The notes: generated by a model from the letters alone, not told the origin. 64,000 bases of DNA from Burkholderiales bacterium (GCA_022843925.1 JALHMS010000020.1:35419-99418); one strand, 5' to 3'. Positions 44,239 through 53,789 are shown, counted from the first letter of the stretch. Numbers and translations are program-made.

Positions 44239-44254
44239 AGCAACGCATATGCCA
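44239..44254 (-). promoter_or_regulatory. Sigma-54 promoter of the exopolysaccharide locus
   Basis: On the minus strand: TGGCATA-TGCG-TTGCT. It matches the sigma-54 consensus (TGGCAYR-N4-TTGCW) at every defined position, with GG and GC ten bases apart. The start point would be near 44228. XrtA-type genomes often carry the PrsK/PrsR two-component system, whose regulator is a sigma-54 activator, so that pair is a likely controller; it is not encoded in this window. Confidence 0.75.
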
Positions 44255-44313
44255 CTGCGGAAATCGGGCGATTCTCGGGAGAGGCGCGTTTCGATCCACC
44301 TTTCCCAGCGGAC

Positions 44314-44952
44314 TCAGTCTGCTGCAGACCCCACCGAAGCCTGCCTTTGCGGCGGCACCGAGCGGTGCGGGAGCAGCCGGGAGGCGAGGAGCATTCCGAT
44401 CACGACTGCGAAGATCAGGGGCTCCGTGACATCCTTCTTCACGAGCCACCAGAAATGTACGACCCCGAGCACGCCGATCCCGTAGACGAGGCGGTGAAGC
44501 TGCTGCCACCGCCGCGCGCCGAGGCGTCGGACCATGGCATTGGTCGATGTGACGGCAAGCGGCACCAGGAGCACGAAAGCGGCGAAACCGACGGTCACGA
44601 ACGGGCGCTTGGCAATGTCTGCGAGCACCCCCGGCCAGTCGAAGAACTGGTCCAGCCAGATATAGGTCGTGAAGTGCTGACACGCGTGGAAGAAGGCAAA
44701 GAGGCCGAGCATGCGCCGCAGCCGCAGCAGCCAGGGCATCGCGAGCCAGCGACGTGCGGGCGTGACCGCCAGCGTGATCGCGAGGAACGCGAGCGTCCAC
44801 CAGCCGGTCGCGCGGGTGATGTACTCGATAGGATTCGCGCCGAGACCGTCCGTCGCGAAGCGCCAGACGAGCCGTGCCGTCGGCAGAAGACAGGCCGCAA
44901 ACACCGCGACCTTGATGAAGTCCACCTGGCGCGGTGTTGGACGAAACCCCAC
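44314..44952 (-). CDS. msrQ: Heme-binding membrane subunit of the MsrPQ methionine sulfoxide reductase
   Basis: A 212-residue membrane protein with six hydrophobic helices that passes electrons from the quinone pool or flavin to MsrP. Family blocks are LGANPIEYITRATGWW, RRMLGLFAFFHACQHFTTY (heme histidines) and RWQQLHRLVYGIGVLGVVHFWW. The start is GTG 44952, where the family usually begins, 26 bases after the msrP stop. The upstream frame to 45243 overlaps msrP and is not coding. Confidence 0.92.
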   Translation of the reverse strand: MGFRPTPRQVDFIKVAVFAACLLPTARLVWRFATDGLGANPIEYITRATGWWTLAFLAITLAVTPARRWLAMPWLLRLRRMLGLFAFFHACQHFTTYIWLDQFFDWPGVLADIAKRPFVTVGFAAFVLLVPLAVTSTNAMVRRLGARRWQQLHRLVYGIGVLGVVHFWWLVKKDVTEPLIFAVVIGMLLASRLLPHRSVPPQRQASVGSAAD

Positions 44953-44978
44953 GGCGTGCTTCGCGGCCGACTCGCCGC

Positions 44979-45926
44979 TCAGAAGAACTTCCGGAGATCC
45001 ATGCCGGTGTAGAGCCCGGCCACCTGCTCCCCATAGCCGTTGAAAGGCAGGGTCGCGCGCTTGCCGAACTCGCCGATCCGCCGTTCGCGTGCCTGACTCC
45101 AGCGGGGATGGTCGACCGCCGGGTTCACGTTCGAGTAAAAGCCGTACTCCCGCGGGATGGCCTTGTTCCAGGCGGTTCGCGGTTCCTGCTCGGTGAAGCG
45201 GATGCGGACGATCGACTTGGCGCTCTTGAACCCGTACTTCCACGGCACCACGACGCGCACTGGCGCGCCGTTCTGATTCGGCAGGAGATCGCCGTAGAGC
45301 CCCAGCGTGAGCAGGGTCAGGGGATGCATGGCCTCATCGATCCGCAGTCCCTCGACGTAGGGCCAGTCGAGCACGGCCGTCCGGATCCCAGGCATCTGCG
45401 CGGGATCCGCGAGCGTCGTGAACTCCACGTACTTCGCCCGGGCGTTGGGCTCTGCGCGCTTCAGCAGCTCGGCCAGGGGATAGCCGTTCCAGGGAATCAC
45501 CATGGACCATCCCTCCACGCAGCGCATGCGGTAGATCCGCTCCTCCACCGCGGCGAGCTTCAGCAGCTCGTCGAGATCCCAGCGCTTCGGCTTCGCGCAT
45601 TCACCCTCGACGGAGAGCGTCCACGGCCGGGGCTTCAGCGTGTGCGCGCGTTCGGCGGGATCGTCCTTCCCGGTGCCGAACTCGTAGAAGTTGTTGTAAG
45701 TGGTGACGTCCTTGAAGGGCGTGGCGGGCTCGTTGACGCTGAAGGGGCTCTTGCGTGCGCCTTCGAACGCCTTCGCGTGGGCATCTCCCGGGCGCAACGC
45801 AGCACCGCCGACACCAGCCAGGGCCAGTGCGAACCCGGCATCGCGCAGGAAGGCCCTGCGTCCCTCGAACATGGACCGCGGCGTGATCTCGGACGAAAGC
45901 ACGATGGGACTGTGGTGGCTGGACAT
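44979..45926 (-). CDS. msrP: Periplasmic methionine sulfoxide reductase catalytic subunit
   Basis: A molybdenum-cofactor enzyme of 315 residues that repairs oxidised methionine in periplasmic proteins. A twin-arginine signal ([17 protein letters not shown], about 23-39) sends it folded to the periplasm. The Mo-ligand cysteine lies in [13 protein letters not shown], and the [14 protein letters not shown] block is typical of YedY/MsrP. A GGAG ribosome binding site precedes the ATG. It forms a two-gene operon with msrQ. Confidence 0.95.
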   Translation of the reverse strand: MSSHHSPIVLSSEITPRSMFEGRRAFLRDAGFALALAGVGGAALRPGDAHAKAFEGARKSPFSVNEPATPFKDVTTYNNFYEFGTGKDDPAERAHTLKPRPWTLSVEGECAKPKRWDLDELLKLAAVEERIYRMRCVEGWSMVIPWNGYPLAELLKRAEPNARAKYVEFTTLADPAQMPGIRTAVLDWPYVEGLRIDEAMHPLTLLTLGLYGDLLPNQNGAPVRVVVPWKYGFKSAKSIVRIRFTEQEPRTAWNKAIPREYGFYSNVNPAVDHPRWSQARERRIGEFGKRATLPFNGYGEQVAGLYTGMDLRKFF

Positions 45927-45996
45927 GGTGAACTCCGTGGTTGCATCGGCTGCGCACTTCGACCGGCACGGCGTGCGATCGATCGTGCCGTCGATT

Positions 45997-46872
45997 CTAC
46001 GAGGCGACGTCGCCCGCGGATGCGGTCACGCGGTGGACGAAAGCCTCCACCGCCGGCAGAACGGGGACCGCATCGCGGAACGGTCGGGACAGCGCGAGCA
46101 GCGGCTTCACGTGACCCACGCCGCGATACGCCTCGGTCGTGACATCGTTGCCTGCATCGCGCAGCCGGGCAGCGAGGCGCTCCGAGTTCCTCGGAAGAAC
46201 CGTCGAATCGTCGTCGCCCCAGAGCAGCAGCGACGGGGGCGCCCCGGCACTGGCGTGCGTGACCGGCTGCGTGTCGGGCCAACCTGCGGGCGGCCCGAAG
46301 ATGTCGCGAAGAACGGCACTGCGCGGCGGCAGGAAGTCGTACGGGCCACACAGGCCGACCCAGCCGCGCACGGCGGCGCGATCGCCCCCGGCCGCGGTCA
46401 GCCATCGGGGGTCGAGGGCCAGCATCGCCGCGTTGTAGGCACCTGCCGAGTGGCCGGCGAGCACCATCCGATCCGCGTCGATACCGAGCGCGTCGGCGTT
46501 CCGCTGGAGCCAGGCGACCGCGGCAGCGCAATCCTCGAGAAAGCCCGGATAGCGCACCGCGGGGTGTACGCGATAGTCCGGGATCGCCACCGCGCAGCCG
46601 ACCCCGGCCAGCGCTTCCCCGACGAATCGATAGCTCGCGCGATCGCCGCCCGTCCAGGAACCCCCGTAGAAGAACACGACGAGCGGTGCCCGGCGGATGC
46701 CATCGACGGGCGCGTAGAGGTCGAGCTGGTGGCGCGGCGCAGCGCCGTACGCCACATCCACCCGCCGGCGGGCGTGGTCCCCAGCGGCCCAGTTGAGCGG
46801 CGCCAGAGGCGAGCACCCCGCAGCAGCGACCGCTGCCGCGAGACTCAGCAGACTTCGACGGGCTGGCACCAC
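45997..46872 (-). CDS. Alpha/beta hydrolase, esterase-lipase type, lipoprotein
   Basis: A protein of about 291 residues, probably a lipoprotein ([10 protein letters not shown] near the N-terminus). The alpha/beta hydrolase core has the oxyanion segment VVFFYGGSW, the nucleophile elbow [10 protein letters not shown], the acid in [10 protein letters not shown] and the histidine in GVGHVKPL. It resembles carboxylesterase/BD-FAE-type enzymes. The start is uncertain: tandem GTG codons at 46872 and 46869 fit the signal peptide. The frame to 46950 would overlap mgtE with low-complexity sequence. The substrate is unknown. Confidence 0.78.
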   Translation of the reverse strand: MVPARRSLLSLAAAVAAAGCSPLAPLNWAAGDHARRRVDVAYGAAPRHQLDLYAPVDGIRRAPLVVFFYGGSWTGGDRASYRFVGEALAGVGCAVAIPDYRVHPAVRYPGFLEDCAAAVAWLQRNADALGIDADRMVLAGHSAGAYNAAMLALDPRWLTAAGGDRAAVRGWVGLCGPYDFLPPRSAVLRDIFGPPAGWPDTQPVTHASAGAPPSLLLWGDDDSTVLPRNSERLAARLRDAGNDVTTEAYRGVGHVKPLLALSRPFRDAVPVLPAVEAFVHRVTASAGDVAS

Positions 46873-46900
46873 GCAGGCGTTCCGTTCATGGGTTGGGCAT

Positions 46901-48343
46901 TCAGATGAGGAACAGCGTCGCCAGACCGAGGAAGATGAAGAATCCGCCACTGTCCGTGAGCGCCGTGATGAGGACCGACGATCCGACGGCGGGATCCCGC
47001 CCCATACGATGCAGCAGGATGGGGATGAAGACCCCGAACAACGCCGCCACCATGAGGTTAAGCGTCATCGCCGCCATCATCACGATGCCCAGCGGCAGGC
47101 TGTGATACAGCAGGGTCGCGAAGAATCCGAAGATCGTCCCCCAGACGACACCGTTCAGCAGACTGATCGCGAGCTCCTTCGCAAGCAGCTTCCGCGCGTT
47201 CGCGCTGTGGATCTGGCCCAGCGCCATGGCGCGCACCAGCATCGTGATCGTCTGGTTGCCCGAGTTGCCGCCGATGCCGGCGACGATCGGCATGAGTGCT
47301 GCCAGGGCGACCAGCTTCTCGATGCTGCCCTCGAAGATGCCGATCACGCGCGACGCGATGAATGCGGTCACGAGATTGACGGCGAGCCAGGTCCAGCGGT
47401 TCTTGGCCGAGATCCAGACGGAGGAGAAGATATCCTCGCCCTCACGCAGACCGGCAAGGGCCAGCATGTCGCTGTCGCTCTCCTCGCGGATGTAGTCCAT
47501 CACCGCCGCCACCGTGACGCGACCGACGAGCTCACCGCGATCGTCGACGACCGGGGCCGACACCAGCTCATAGCGCTCGAAGGCCTGCGCGGCCTCGTCG
47601 GCCATCTGCCCCGGCCGGAAACGCACGGTGTCGGGCAGCATGACCTCGGCCACGAGCTTGTCGGGGTCGTTGACGAGGACGCGGCCCACCGGCAGCACGC
47701 CCTTCAGGAAGTCGCCTCGATCCACCACGAACAGCTGGTCGGTGTGGTCGGGCAGTTCGTCGAGGCGGCGCAGGTACCGCAGGACCACCTCGAGCGTGAC
47801 GTCCTCGCGGATGGTGACCATCTCGAAGTCCATCAGCGCCCCGACGGATTCCTCGGGGTACGACATCGCAGCACGCAGTTGCTCGCGCTCCTCCATCGAG
47901 AGCGACTGGAAGACGTCCTCGATGACCTCCTCGGGGAGGTCGGGCGCGAGGTCGGCGATCTCGTCGGTGTCGAGCTGCTCGGTGGCGGCGACCAGCTCCT
48001 CGGGCTCCATGTCCGCGATGAGGGTCGCGCGGACGGCGTCCGAGACCTCGAGCAGGATCTCGCCGTCGCGATCGGCCTTGACGAGGTGCCATACCGCCAA
48101 CCGGTCTCCGAGGGGCAGCGCCTCGAGGATGAACGCCACGTCCGCCGGGTGCAGCGCCTCGAGCTTCCTCTGCAGCTCGGTGACGTTCTGCTTGTGCACG
48201 AGGGATTCGACCAGCTCGTGCCGCCGCATCGCCTGGTGGTGGACGAGATGCTCCACCACGCGGTGCTTGGCGAGCAGCGCGATCACCTGCTGCAGGCTCT
48301 CCTGCACGCTCTCGTGCTGCTTGACCTCGTCGATCTCGGACAT
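46901..48343 (-). CDS. mgtE: MgtE-family magnesium transporter
   Basis: A dimeric Mg2+ channel subunit of 480 residues. The N-terminal helical MgtE-N domain (about 30-140, LHPADVAFILEALP) and two CBS domains (about 145-270) sense Mg2+. The membrane domain has five helices with the conserved pore motif MPIVAGIGGNSGNQTITMLVRA. A downstream aspartate-rich ITALTDSGGFF block closes the protein. The ATG 48343 start is preferred; the frame is open 20 codons more. Confidence 0.95.
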   Translation of the reverse strand: MSEIDEVKQHESVQESLQQVIALLAKHRVVEHLVHHQAMRRHELVESLVHKQNVTELQRKLEALHPADVAFILEALPLGDRLAVWHLVKADRDGEILLEVSDAVRATLIADMEPEELVAATEQLDTDEIADLAPDLPEEVIEDVFQSLSMEEREQLRAAMSYPEESVGALMDFEMVTIREDVTLEVVLRYLRRLDELPDHTDQLFVVDRGDFLKGVLPVGRVLVNDPDKLVAEVMLPDTVRFRPGQMADEAAQAFERYELVSAPVVDDRGELVGRVTVAAVMDYIREESDSDMLALAGLREGEDIFSSVWISAKNRWTWLAVNLVTAFIASRVIGIFEGSIEKLVALAALMPIVAGIGGNSGNQTITMLVRAMALGQIHSANARKLLAKELAISLLNGVVWGTIFGFFATLLYHSLPLGIVMMAAMTLNLMVAALFGVFIPILLHRMGRDPAVGSSVLITALTDSGGFFIFLGLATLFLI

Positions 48344-48414
48344 GGCCGGCGATGGACTCCGGTGACACCCGTTGATGGAAGGTGCCGCAACGTCATGCAG
48401 CACCGCGAAAGCGA

Positions 48415-48442
48415 AACGGCGAGGGCAAACGCCCCCGCCGTT
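48415..48442 (-). terminator. Intrinsic-type terminator after the SnoaL-like gene
   Basis: An inverted repeat with a 12-base stem (one mismatch) and an AAAC/GTTT loop lies 27 bases after the stop at 48470. On the minus strand the stem is followed by TCGCTTTC, a weak pyrimidine tail. Confidence 0.55.
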
Positions 48443-48469
48443 CCGGAAGTGCGTGTGGCGATGTCCGCG

Positions 48470-48940
48470 TCAGGGCTTGGGCGGGATGCGCGTGGCCTCC
48501 CATGCGACCATCTGCCAACCTTCCGGGTTCTTCACCCATACGTTCGTGAAGCGCAACTGGACGTCGACGTCCTTCCCCTCGATGCTGACGCCGAAATCAC
48601 CCCGACCGGTGACCACAGCCGTGCAACCGTAGGGCGAGACGCGCAGATCGCTGCGCCGGGTCTGCTTGTACACCACCTTGCCCGAACGGAGCGAGTCGAT
48701 GTACGTCGACTTCGAATCCACGAGCGCCGACGAGTGCGTGTAGATGAGGTCGTCACCCAGGTATCTCGCGAGGGTCGGGATGTCGCCTGCCTCCATGGCC
48801 CGATAGCGCGCGGCATCCGCCGCCGTCACGTCGGCCACGACCTGATCGGGCTCGCAGGCGCCCGACAGACCCGGGAGCATCGCTGCAGATAGCAGTACCG
48901 CTCCGCAACCCGCCTTCCAGACTCGGCGCACCATCTTCAT
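48470..48940 (-). CDS. Exported SnoaL/NTF2-fold (DUF4440-like) protein
   Basis: A 156-residue protein with a signal peptide (about 1-28, LSGA-CEP) and an NTF2-like domain: AADAARYRAMEAGDIPTLARYL at the N-terminus, DDLIYTHSSALVDSK in the middle and VWVKNPEGWQMVAWEATRI at the C-terminus. Such domains bind small ligands or act as simple enzymes; no catalytic residues can be assigned. ATG 48940 follows a GGAGAGGAAG site; ATG 48934 is possible. Confidence 0.75.
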   Translation of the reverse strand: MKMVRRVWKAGCGAVLLSAAMLPGLSGACEPDQVVADVTAADAARYRAMEAGDIPTLARYLGDDLIYTHSSALVDSKSTYIDSLRSGKVVYKQTRRSDLRVSPYGCTAVVTGRGDFGVSIEGKDVDVQLRFTNVWVKNPEGWQMVAWEATRIPPKP

Positions 48941-48989
48941 CTTCCTCTCCCGCGGGTTGTACTGCATGGTCTGGGTGCCGCTGCGTGGC

Positions 48990-49865
48990 TCAGGTGCGAT
49001 CCGCACCCGGGGCCCCCGGCACCAGCACGGCAAAGGGCTCCTTCGCGCAGCGCAGGCCCGCCTTGGCGTCGCCGGTCACCTCGAAGAGGTGGAGGCGGCC
49101 GCCCTTCCAGTCGAACCCCACGCGCTTCCTCGGGGCCGACTCCGTGTCGGCGACGCTTTCGATCAGCTCACACTGACCCGCGACGGGCGCGAGTGCGATC
49201 TCGTAGGCGAAGCTGCCGTCCGGCATCGTCGCCTCGCCTTTCGGCGTGAACGCGTAGGACTGTCCCTTGGCGTCGACATAGGTGCCCGCGATGGCGATCC
49301 CGTTCACGAAATGGCCGAGACCTTCGTCGAGACGCACGAGGTTGCGCCAGCGCTTCTTCGAGAAACTCGGATCCGCGAAATCCAGCGAATCGAAGCGACC
49401 TTCGCTGCCCTTCCCGCGGGCCGGCAGATACGTGACGTCGGCCGAATTGACCGGGCCGCTCGCGTCGGGCGCTGCGACGAGGCGGAACTCGCCGGTCTTG
49501 GCGCCGGGCTCGATGTCGACGATGTCGAGGAGGATCGCTCGGCCGAAGTCGGTACGGAGCACGGTGAACTTGTTGCGGTCCTTGCGGATGTTGACCGCGA
49601 GGGGCTTCGCCTTGCGGGCCGCCGCCAGGGGCGACCTGACCGCCCGCAGGGCCTCGACGTAGTCACGGGCGATCCAGATGCCTTCGAGATCCTTCACGAA
49701 CACGCGGTCCTTGCGGACCGGTTTGGGAGCGGGCTTGGGTCCCTTGGACCCGTCGGCGGAGGGCGCGGCGGGCGCGTCATCGGCATGGGCAGGGACGAGC
49801 CCCGCCGAGAGGGCGAGGCAGGCAACGACGGAGACGAAACGGGAGATGAGGGCGCTGCTTGGCAT
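48990..49865 (-). CDS. Exported protein of unknown function
   Basis: A 291-residue protein that I do not recognise. It has a signal peptide (about 1-25, ending AHADD) and then a Pro/Lys-rich linker (PKPAPKPVRKD). The mostly beta main domain has repeated Lys/Arg-Asp stretches, the segment FVKDLEGIWIARDYVEALRA, and a pair of cysteines (in GQCELIES and GLRCAKEPF) that might form a disulfide. ATG 49865 was chosen because it gives the signal peptide; the long frame above it overlaps the amidase gene. It sits alone between the SnoaL-like and amidase genes. Confidence 0.65.
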   Translation of the reverse strand: MPSSALISRFVSVVACLALSAGLVPAHADDAPAAPSADGSKGPKPAPKPVRKDRVFVKDLEGIWIARDYVEALRAVRSPLAAARKAKPLAVNIRKDRNKFTVLRTDFGRAILLDIVDIEPGAKTGEFRLVAAPDASGPVNSADVTYLPARGKGSEGRFDSLDFADPSFSKKRWRNLVRLDEGLGHFVNGIAIAGTYVDAKGQSYAFTPKGEATMPDGSFAYEIALAPVAGQCELIESVADTESAPRKRVGFDWKGGRLHLFEVTGDAKAGLRCAKEPFAVLVPGAPGADRT

Positions 49866-50038
49866 GGTGGCTCGGGGGAACGACGGGTCTTGGGGAACGC
49901 GGCGGTGCGAGTCGCCGACGACATCGGAATCGTCCGGGGCATCGCTGCGCTTCGGGCGCCGCAATGATACCCGCGATCCCCCGGCGTCCGACACGTCCGG
50001 CGGGTGGATCGCGTGGGCGTGGAACAGGTGGCAGGGGA

Positions 50039-51454
50039 TCAGCCGGCCGTCAACGGTGGCCGCTTCCCGGTGAAGCCTGTGGCCTGCTCGAACGCATGGC
50101 CCAACTGCAGGACGGCGAAGTCGTCGAGATAGGGGCCGACGATCTGCAGCCCCACCGGCAGACCGTCGGGCGTGAACCCGGCAGGTACTGAGAGCGCAGG
50201 CAGCGAGGTGGCCGAGATGCGCGAGCACGAACGCATCCACTCGAGGTACGACCCCATCGCGTGCCCGTCGACTTCCATGGGGTACTCCTTGTCCACGTCG
50301 AAGGGCTGGACCTGGACGACGGGGCAGACCAGGAAATCGAACCGCGTGAAGAACTCGCGCAAGCGATGGAACAGCTCGGTCCGCAGCCGCTCCGCCCGCC
50401 CGACATCGGCGCCGGTGAGCTTCGCCCCGGCCTCCACGTTCCAGATGACCGTCTGCTTCACCTGATCCCGCTTGCTGCGCACGAGTTCGCCATGGGCCAT
50501 CTCGAAATGCCAGGCGCGCAGCACTTCGAAGATCTCGTCGACCGCGGCGAGATCAGGCGTTGCCTCCTCCACGACGCAGCCGATGTCCGCGAGCGCCGGC
50601 AACGCCTGCGCGAGCACGTCGCGGACCGGGCGCTCCACGGGCAGGCCGCCGAGATCGGGACTCCACGCGACGCGCGCGCCCCGGAAGTCGCGGCCGAGCG
50701 GTGCGGCGAACATCGCCCCCGGCTGGTGCACCGAGATCGGCGAACGCGGATCCGGACCCGCCATCGCGGAGAGCATGAGCGCCGCATCCTCCACGGTGCG
50801 CGCCATCGGGCCGGCGATCCCCAGCGGAAACCACGCGTTCAGCGATGGCCACATCGGGACGCGGCCGGGAGTGCTGCGGAATCCGACCACGTTGCAGAAG
50901 CTCGCGGGGTTCCGAAGCGAACCACCGAGGTCGGTGCCGTCGGCGATGGGCACCATGCCGCAGGCCAGCGCCGCTGCGGCACCGCCGCTGGAGCCGCCGG
51001 TCGTGCGGGTCGGATCCCACGGATTGCGCGTCGCACCGAAGACCGGGTTGAAGGTCTGCGAGCCGGCACCGAACTCCGGCGTGTTGGTCTTCCCGACGGT
51101 GACTGCGCCCGCGGCCTTCAGTCGCTCGACGATGAGGGCGTCCCGGTCGGGCACGAAGTCCTTGAAGATCGGCGAACCGAAGGTCGTCCGGACGCCCTTG
51201 GTGATCGTGAGGTCCTTGTGCGCCACGGGCAGGCCGGCGAGCGGACCGGGATCCTCCCCTCGGGCGAGTTGCGCATCGACGCGCTGCGCATCCGCCTGGG
51301 CGGCCTCGAACGTGGTCGTGACGATCGCGTTGATCTGCGTATTGGTGCGCTCGATCTGCTCGACGTGGGCACGGAGGACGTCGATCGCAGAGACGTCGCG
51401 CCGGCGGATGCGGCGCGCGAGTTCGGTTGCCGTGAGGAAGCAGAGTTGGGTCAT
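50039..51454 (-). CDS. Amidase signature family enzyme
   Basis: A 471-residue hydrolase with the Ser-cisSer-Lys triad visible: K80 in PVAHKDL, S155 in TTGGSSGGAAAALA and S179 in GTDLGGSLRNPASF, with the 24-residue spacing typical of the family. The GatA partner genes (gatB, gatC) are absent, so it is a stand-alone amidase rather than part of the tRNA amidotransferase. It lies directly upstream, one base away in transcription order, of two small membrane protein genes. The substrate is unknown. Confidence 0.9.
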   Translation of the reverse strand: MTQLCFLTATELARRIRRRDVSAIDVLRAHVEQIERTNTQINAIVTTTFEAAQADAQRVDAQLARGEDPGPLAGLPVAHKDLTITKGVRTTFGSPIFKDFVPDRDALIVERLKAAGAVTVGKTNTPEFGAGSQTFNPVFGATRNPWDPTRTTGGSSGGAAAALACGMVPIADGTDLGGSLRNPASFCNVVGFRSTPGRVPMWPSLNAWFPLGIAGPMARTVEDAALMLSAMAGPDPRSPISVHQPGAMFAAPLGRDFRGARVAWSPDLGGLPVERPVRDVLAQALPALADIGCVVEEATPDLAAVDEIFEVLRAWHFEMAHGELVRSKRDQVKQTVIWNVEAGAKLTGADVGRAERLRTELFHRLREFFTRFDFLVCPVVQVQPFDVDKEYPMEVDGHAMGSYLEWMRSCSRISATSLPALSVPAGFTPDGLPVGLQIVGPYLDDFAVLQLGHAFEQATGFTGKRPPLTAG

Positions 51455-51455
51455 G

Positions 51456-51812
51456 TCAGGTCCGGAAGATGAAGTACACGGCGCCCATGATGCAGAGCGC
51501 AGCCCATAGATAATCCCATTTCAGCGGTTCGTGCATGTAGATCAGCGCGAACGGCACGAACACGGACAGCGAGATCACCTCCTGGATGATCTTCAGCTGC
51601 GCCAGCGAGAGGGTCTGGTACCCGGCACGGTTCGCAGGGACCTGCAGAAGGTACTCGAAGAGGGCGATGCCCCAGGAGAACAGCGCCGCGATGATCCAGG
51701 GCTTGTGCGCGAGGTCCTTGAGATGGGCGTACCAGGCGAAGGTCATGAAGACATTCGAGGCACACAACAGCAGCACGGCCTGGAGCGCCGGCGGGATGGC
51801 GGTGAGCGTCAT
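51456..51812 (-). CDS. DUF486-like small membrane protein (DMT type)
   Basis: A 118-residue protein with four hydrophobic segments. The pattern LLLCASNVFMTFAWYAHLKD and FSWGIALFEYLLQVPANRAGY matches the DUF486 family, a relative of small drug/metabolite transporters. The start ATG overlaps the stop of the DUF2214-like gene by four bases, and one base separates it from the amidase gene. The transported compound, if any, is unknown. Confidence 0.82.
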   Translation of the reverse strand: MTLTAIPPALQAVLLLCASNVFMTFAWYAHLKDLAHKPWIIAALFSWGIALFEYLLQVPANRAGYQTLSLAQLKIIQEVISLSVFVPFALIYMHEPLKWDYLWAALCIMGAVYFIFRT

Positions 51813-52270
51813 GGTCGTATCGCGGAAGGCTGCGCGCCCCGGGCGAGCCAGGCCGCCAGCAGCGGCACGATCGCGAACAGGGCGAGTTCGACGAGGATCA
51901 CGCGGCGCGTCCGACGGATGTCGCGCGTGGTGAGAATTCGCTCCTGCCCCTTCGCGATCGCCCGGTTCCATCGCTGGAACTGCAGGGACGGATACACCGC
52001 GACAGCGCCGAGCGCGACGAAGATGCCGAACTTGGTCCAGAAGACGGGCTGCGTGAGCATGGCCCATACATGCCGTTCGTAGCCAAGGAGCAGCAGCAGG
52101 CCGCTCGACAGCACCAGCACGGCGGCCGCGATGTACGCCGCGTCGATCCTGGCGAGCAGCCGCACGTGGCCGGGCTGCAGATGCTCGTTGCAGAGTGCGC
52201 ACTCGGCGGCGAGCAGGCCGGCGAACGCCAGGATCGAGATGAAATGCAGGTAGGCGGCGAAGATTTCCAC
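51809..52270 (-). CDS. DUF2214-like membrane protein
   Basis: A 153-residue protein with four hydrophobic segments (about 5-25, 45-63, 72-92 and 125-143). The N-terminus EIFAAYLHFISILAFAGLLAAE and the block ERHVWAMLTQPVFWTKFGIF fit the DUF2214 family of predicted membrane proteins. It is the first gene of a likely three-gene unit with the DUF486-like and amidase genes. Function unknown. Confidence 0.8.
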   Translation of the reverse strand: MEIFAAYLHFISILAFAGLLAAECALCNEHLQPGHVRLLARIDAAYIAAAVLVLSSGLLLLLGYERHVWAMLTQPVFWTKFGIFVALGAVAVYPSLQFQRWNRAIAKGQERILTTRDIRRTRRVILVELALFAIVPLLAAWLARGAQPSAIRP

Positions 52271-52322
52271 GCCGCGATGATACCGGCGCGGTACCGACTA
52301 CCTCATGCGAACGTCGCCTGCC

Positions 52323-53789
52323 TCAGGAACCGGCGCCGAGCAGCGCCCGCGGCGTGCGGTACGGCCCAGGCGCCATGATGGCGTCCCGAGCCCGCGCGAG
52401 CGGGGCATCGTTGCGAAACGCGACCTTGCCGCCCAGCCCCTCGAGGCCGAGACGCCCGTAGAGGCTGGTCAGGTCGGGGAAACCCGGCGTGTCGATCTGC
52501 GCATCGAGGATGGGCACGAACACGGGCATCCCGGCGATCGCATCGAAGCGCTGGAAGATCTCGCGGGCCGTCCATTCGCGGTCGGGGTCGAGGCAGCAGC
52601 GGCCGAATGCGTCGAGGACGGTGTCGAGGGACTGTCGACCGTCGGTCAGGGCACGCAGCTCGACGTCCCCCGCGAGGACGATGGCCGCGCCCTGCCAGTA
52701 GACGCGCATGTAGGCGTTGTCGCGATACATCCGCTGCGTGGCCTGGGCCAGCGTCAGCCCCTTGGTATCCAGCTTGCGGCCGCGACGGAACCCGGCATGG
52801 ATGTTCTGCCACGCCTCCTCGGCAGTGAGCACGCCGCTTCGGGCCCGGGTGACGTTCTGGTAGTAGGACGCGATTCCTTCGGACAGCCACGCGTCGTTCG
52901 GATCGGTCGGCGGCAGGAGCAGATGCGACAACTCGTGCGGCGCCGTCCAGTCCTCGACGTACTCGCGCAAGGGGCGCCGTTGGTTCACCGAGAAATGCGC
53001 GGACCCCTGTCCGCCACGGAGTACGTAGGCCCATGGCGTCGGTTCCGGGGCGGGCGCGCCGGGAAGCACCAGCACCTGCGGCTCGGGCACGGGAAAGCGG
53101 CCGTAGATCGCCGCGACGGATCTGGCCGCGTCCTCGATCCAGCGACGCATGGCCTCGACGTCGGGGGCTGGCTTCCCGTTCAGGACAGCGAGCCGCAACC
53201 GAGCCCCGGGCACGTCGATCGGAATCTCCCGGAAGCGTCCGAAAGCCGCGTCGGAAGTCCGGTTGTAGGCCCCGCGCCCCACCCGGTACGTCGGGACGGC
53301 GGCGTCGGCGAGGGGATGCCATGGCACCGACACGGCGAACCCCTCGGGCAGGCGGAAGCTCACTTCGATGTCCTCGTCCGCGGTGAGCGTCGGTGGCCGC
53401 CAGAACCAGAGCCCCACCTCGGTAACGAGATCACGACCGGTCCACCGGTTCGCATAGCCGGAATGGTCGCGGGTCTTGCGGGCGTGGAGGAGGCTCACCG
53501 AGTAGGCGATGCAGCCGTTCTCGGGCACCCCCCGAAGCGACATCTCCATGCCGTTCGGGGCCAGTGCCCGCGGTTGGGGAGACACCGTCTTGCCTTCGAC
53601 GAACGCCGACGTCGCCTCCTGGGACTCGACCGCGAGCATCGTCGGCGCCCGGCCCGAGAAGCACGCGTCGACGCGGAGGGTCGCCAGATCGGCGTCGACA
53701 TCGACCGTGTAGCGATGCACCCGCTCGGCCGCGGCGAAGCCCGGCAGGAACGCGCTCCCTGCGAGAAGAACAACGGCGATTCTGCTCAC
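52323..53789 (-). CDS. Exported M61-like metalloprotease
   Basis: A 488-residue protein with a signal peptide (about 1-21, ending FAAAE). A beta-rich N-terminal half precedes a gluzincin-type catalytic domain with the zinc motif HELSH at 285-289 and the third ligand E304 in WLSEGIASYY. The downstream PDZ domain usual in M61 glycyl aminopeptidases is not evident. It probably acts in the periplasm on small peptides. The start is GTG 53789, with GGAG nine bases upstream and a clean signal peptide. Confidence 0.8.
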   Translation of the reverse strand: MSRIAVVLLAGSAFLPGFAAAERVHRYTVDVDADLATLRVDACFSGRAPTMLAVESQEATSAFVEGKTVSPQPRALAPNGMEMSLRGVPENGCIAYSVSLLHARKTRDHSGYANRWTGRDLVTEVGLWFWRPPTLTADEDIEVSFRLPEGFAVSVPWHPLADAAVPTYRVGRGAYNRTSDAAFGRFREIPIDVPGARLRLAVLNGKPAPDVEAMRRWIEDAARSVAAIYGRFPVPEPQVLVLPGAPAPEPTPWAYVLRGGQGSAHFSVNQRRPLREYVEDWTAPHELSHLLLPPTDPNDAWLSEGIASYYQNVTRARSGVLTAEEAWQNIHAGFRRGRKLDTKGLTLAQATQRMYRDNAYMRVYWQGAAIVLAGDVELRALTDGRQSLDTVLDAFGRCCLDPDREWTAREIFQRFDAIAGMPVFVPILDAQIDTPGFPDLTSLYGRLGLEGLGGKVAFRNDAPLARARDAIMAPGPYRTPRALLGAGS

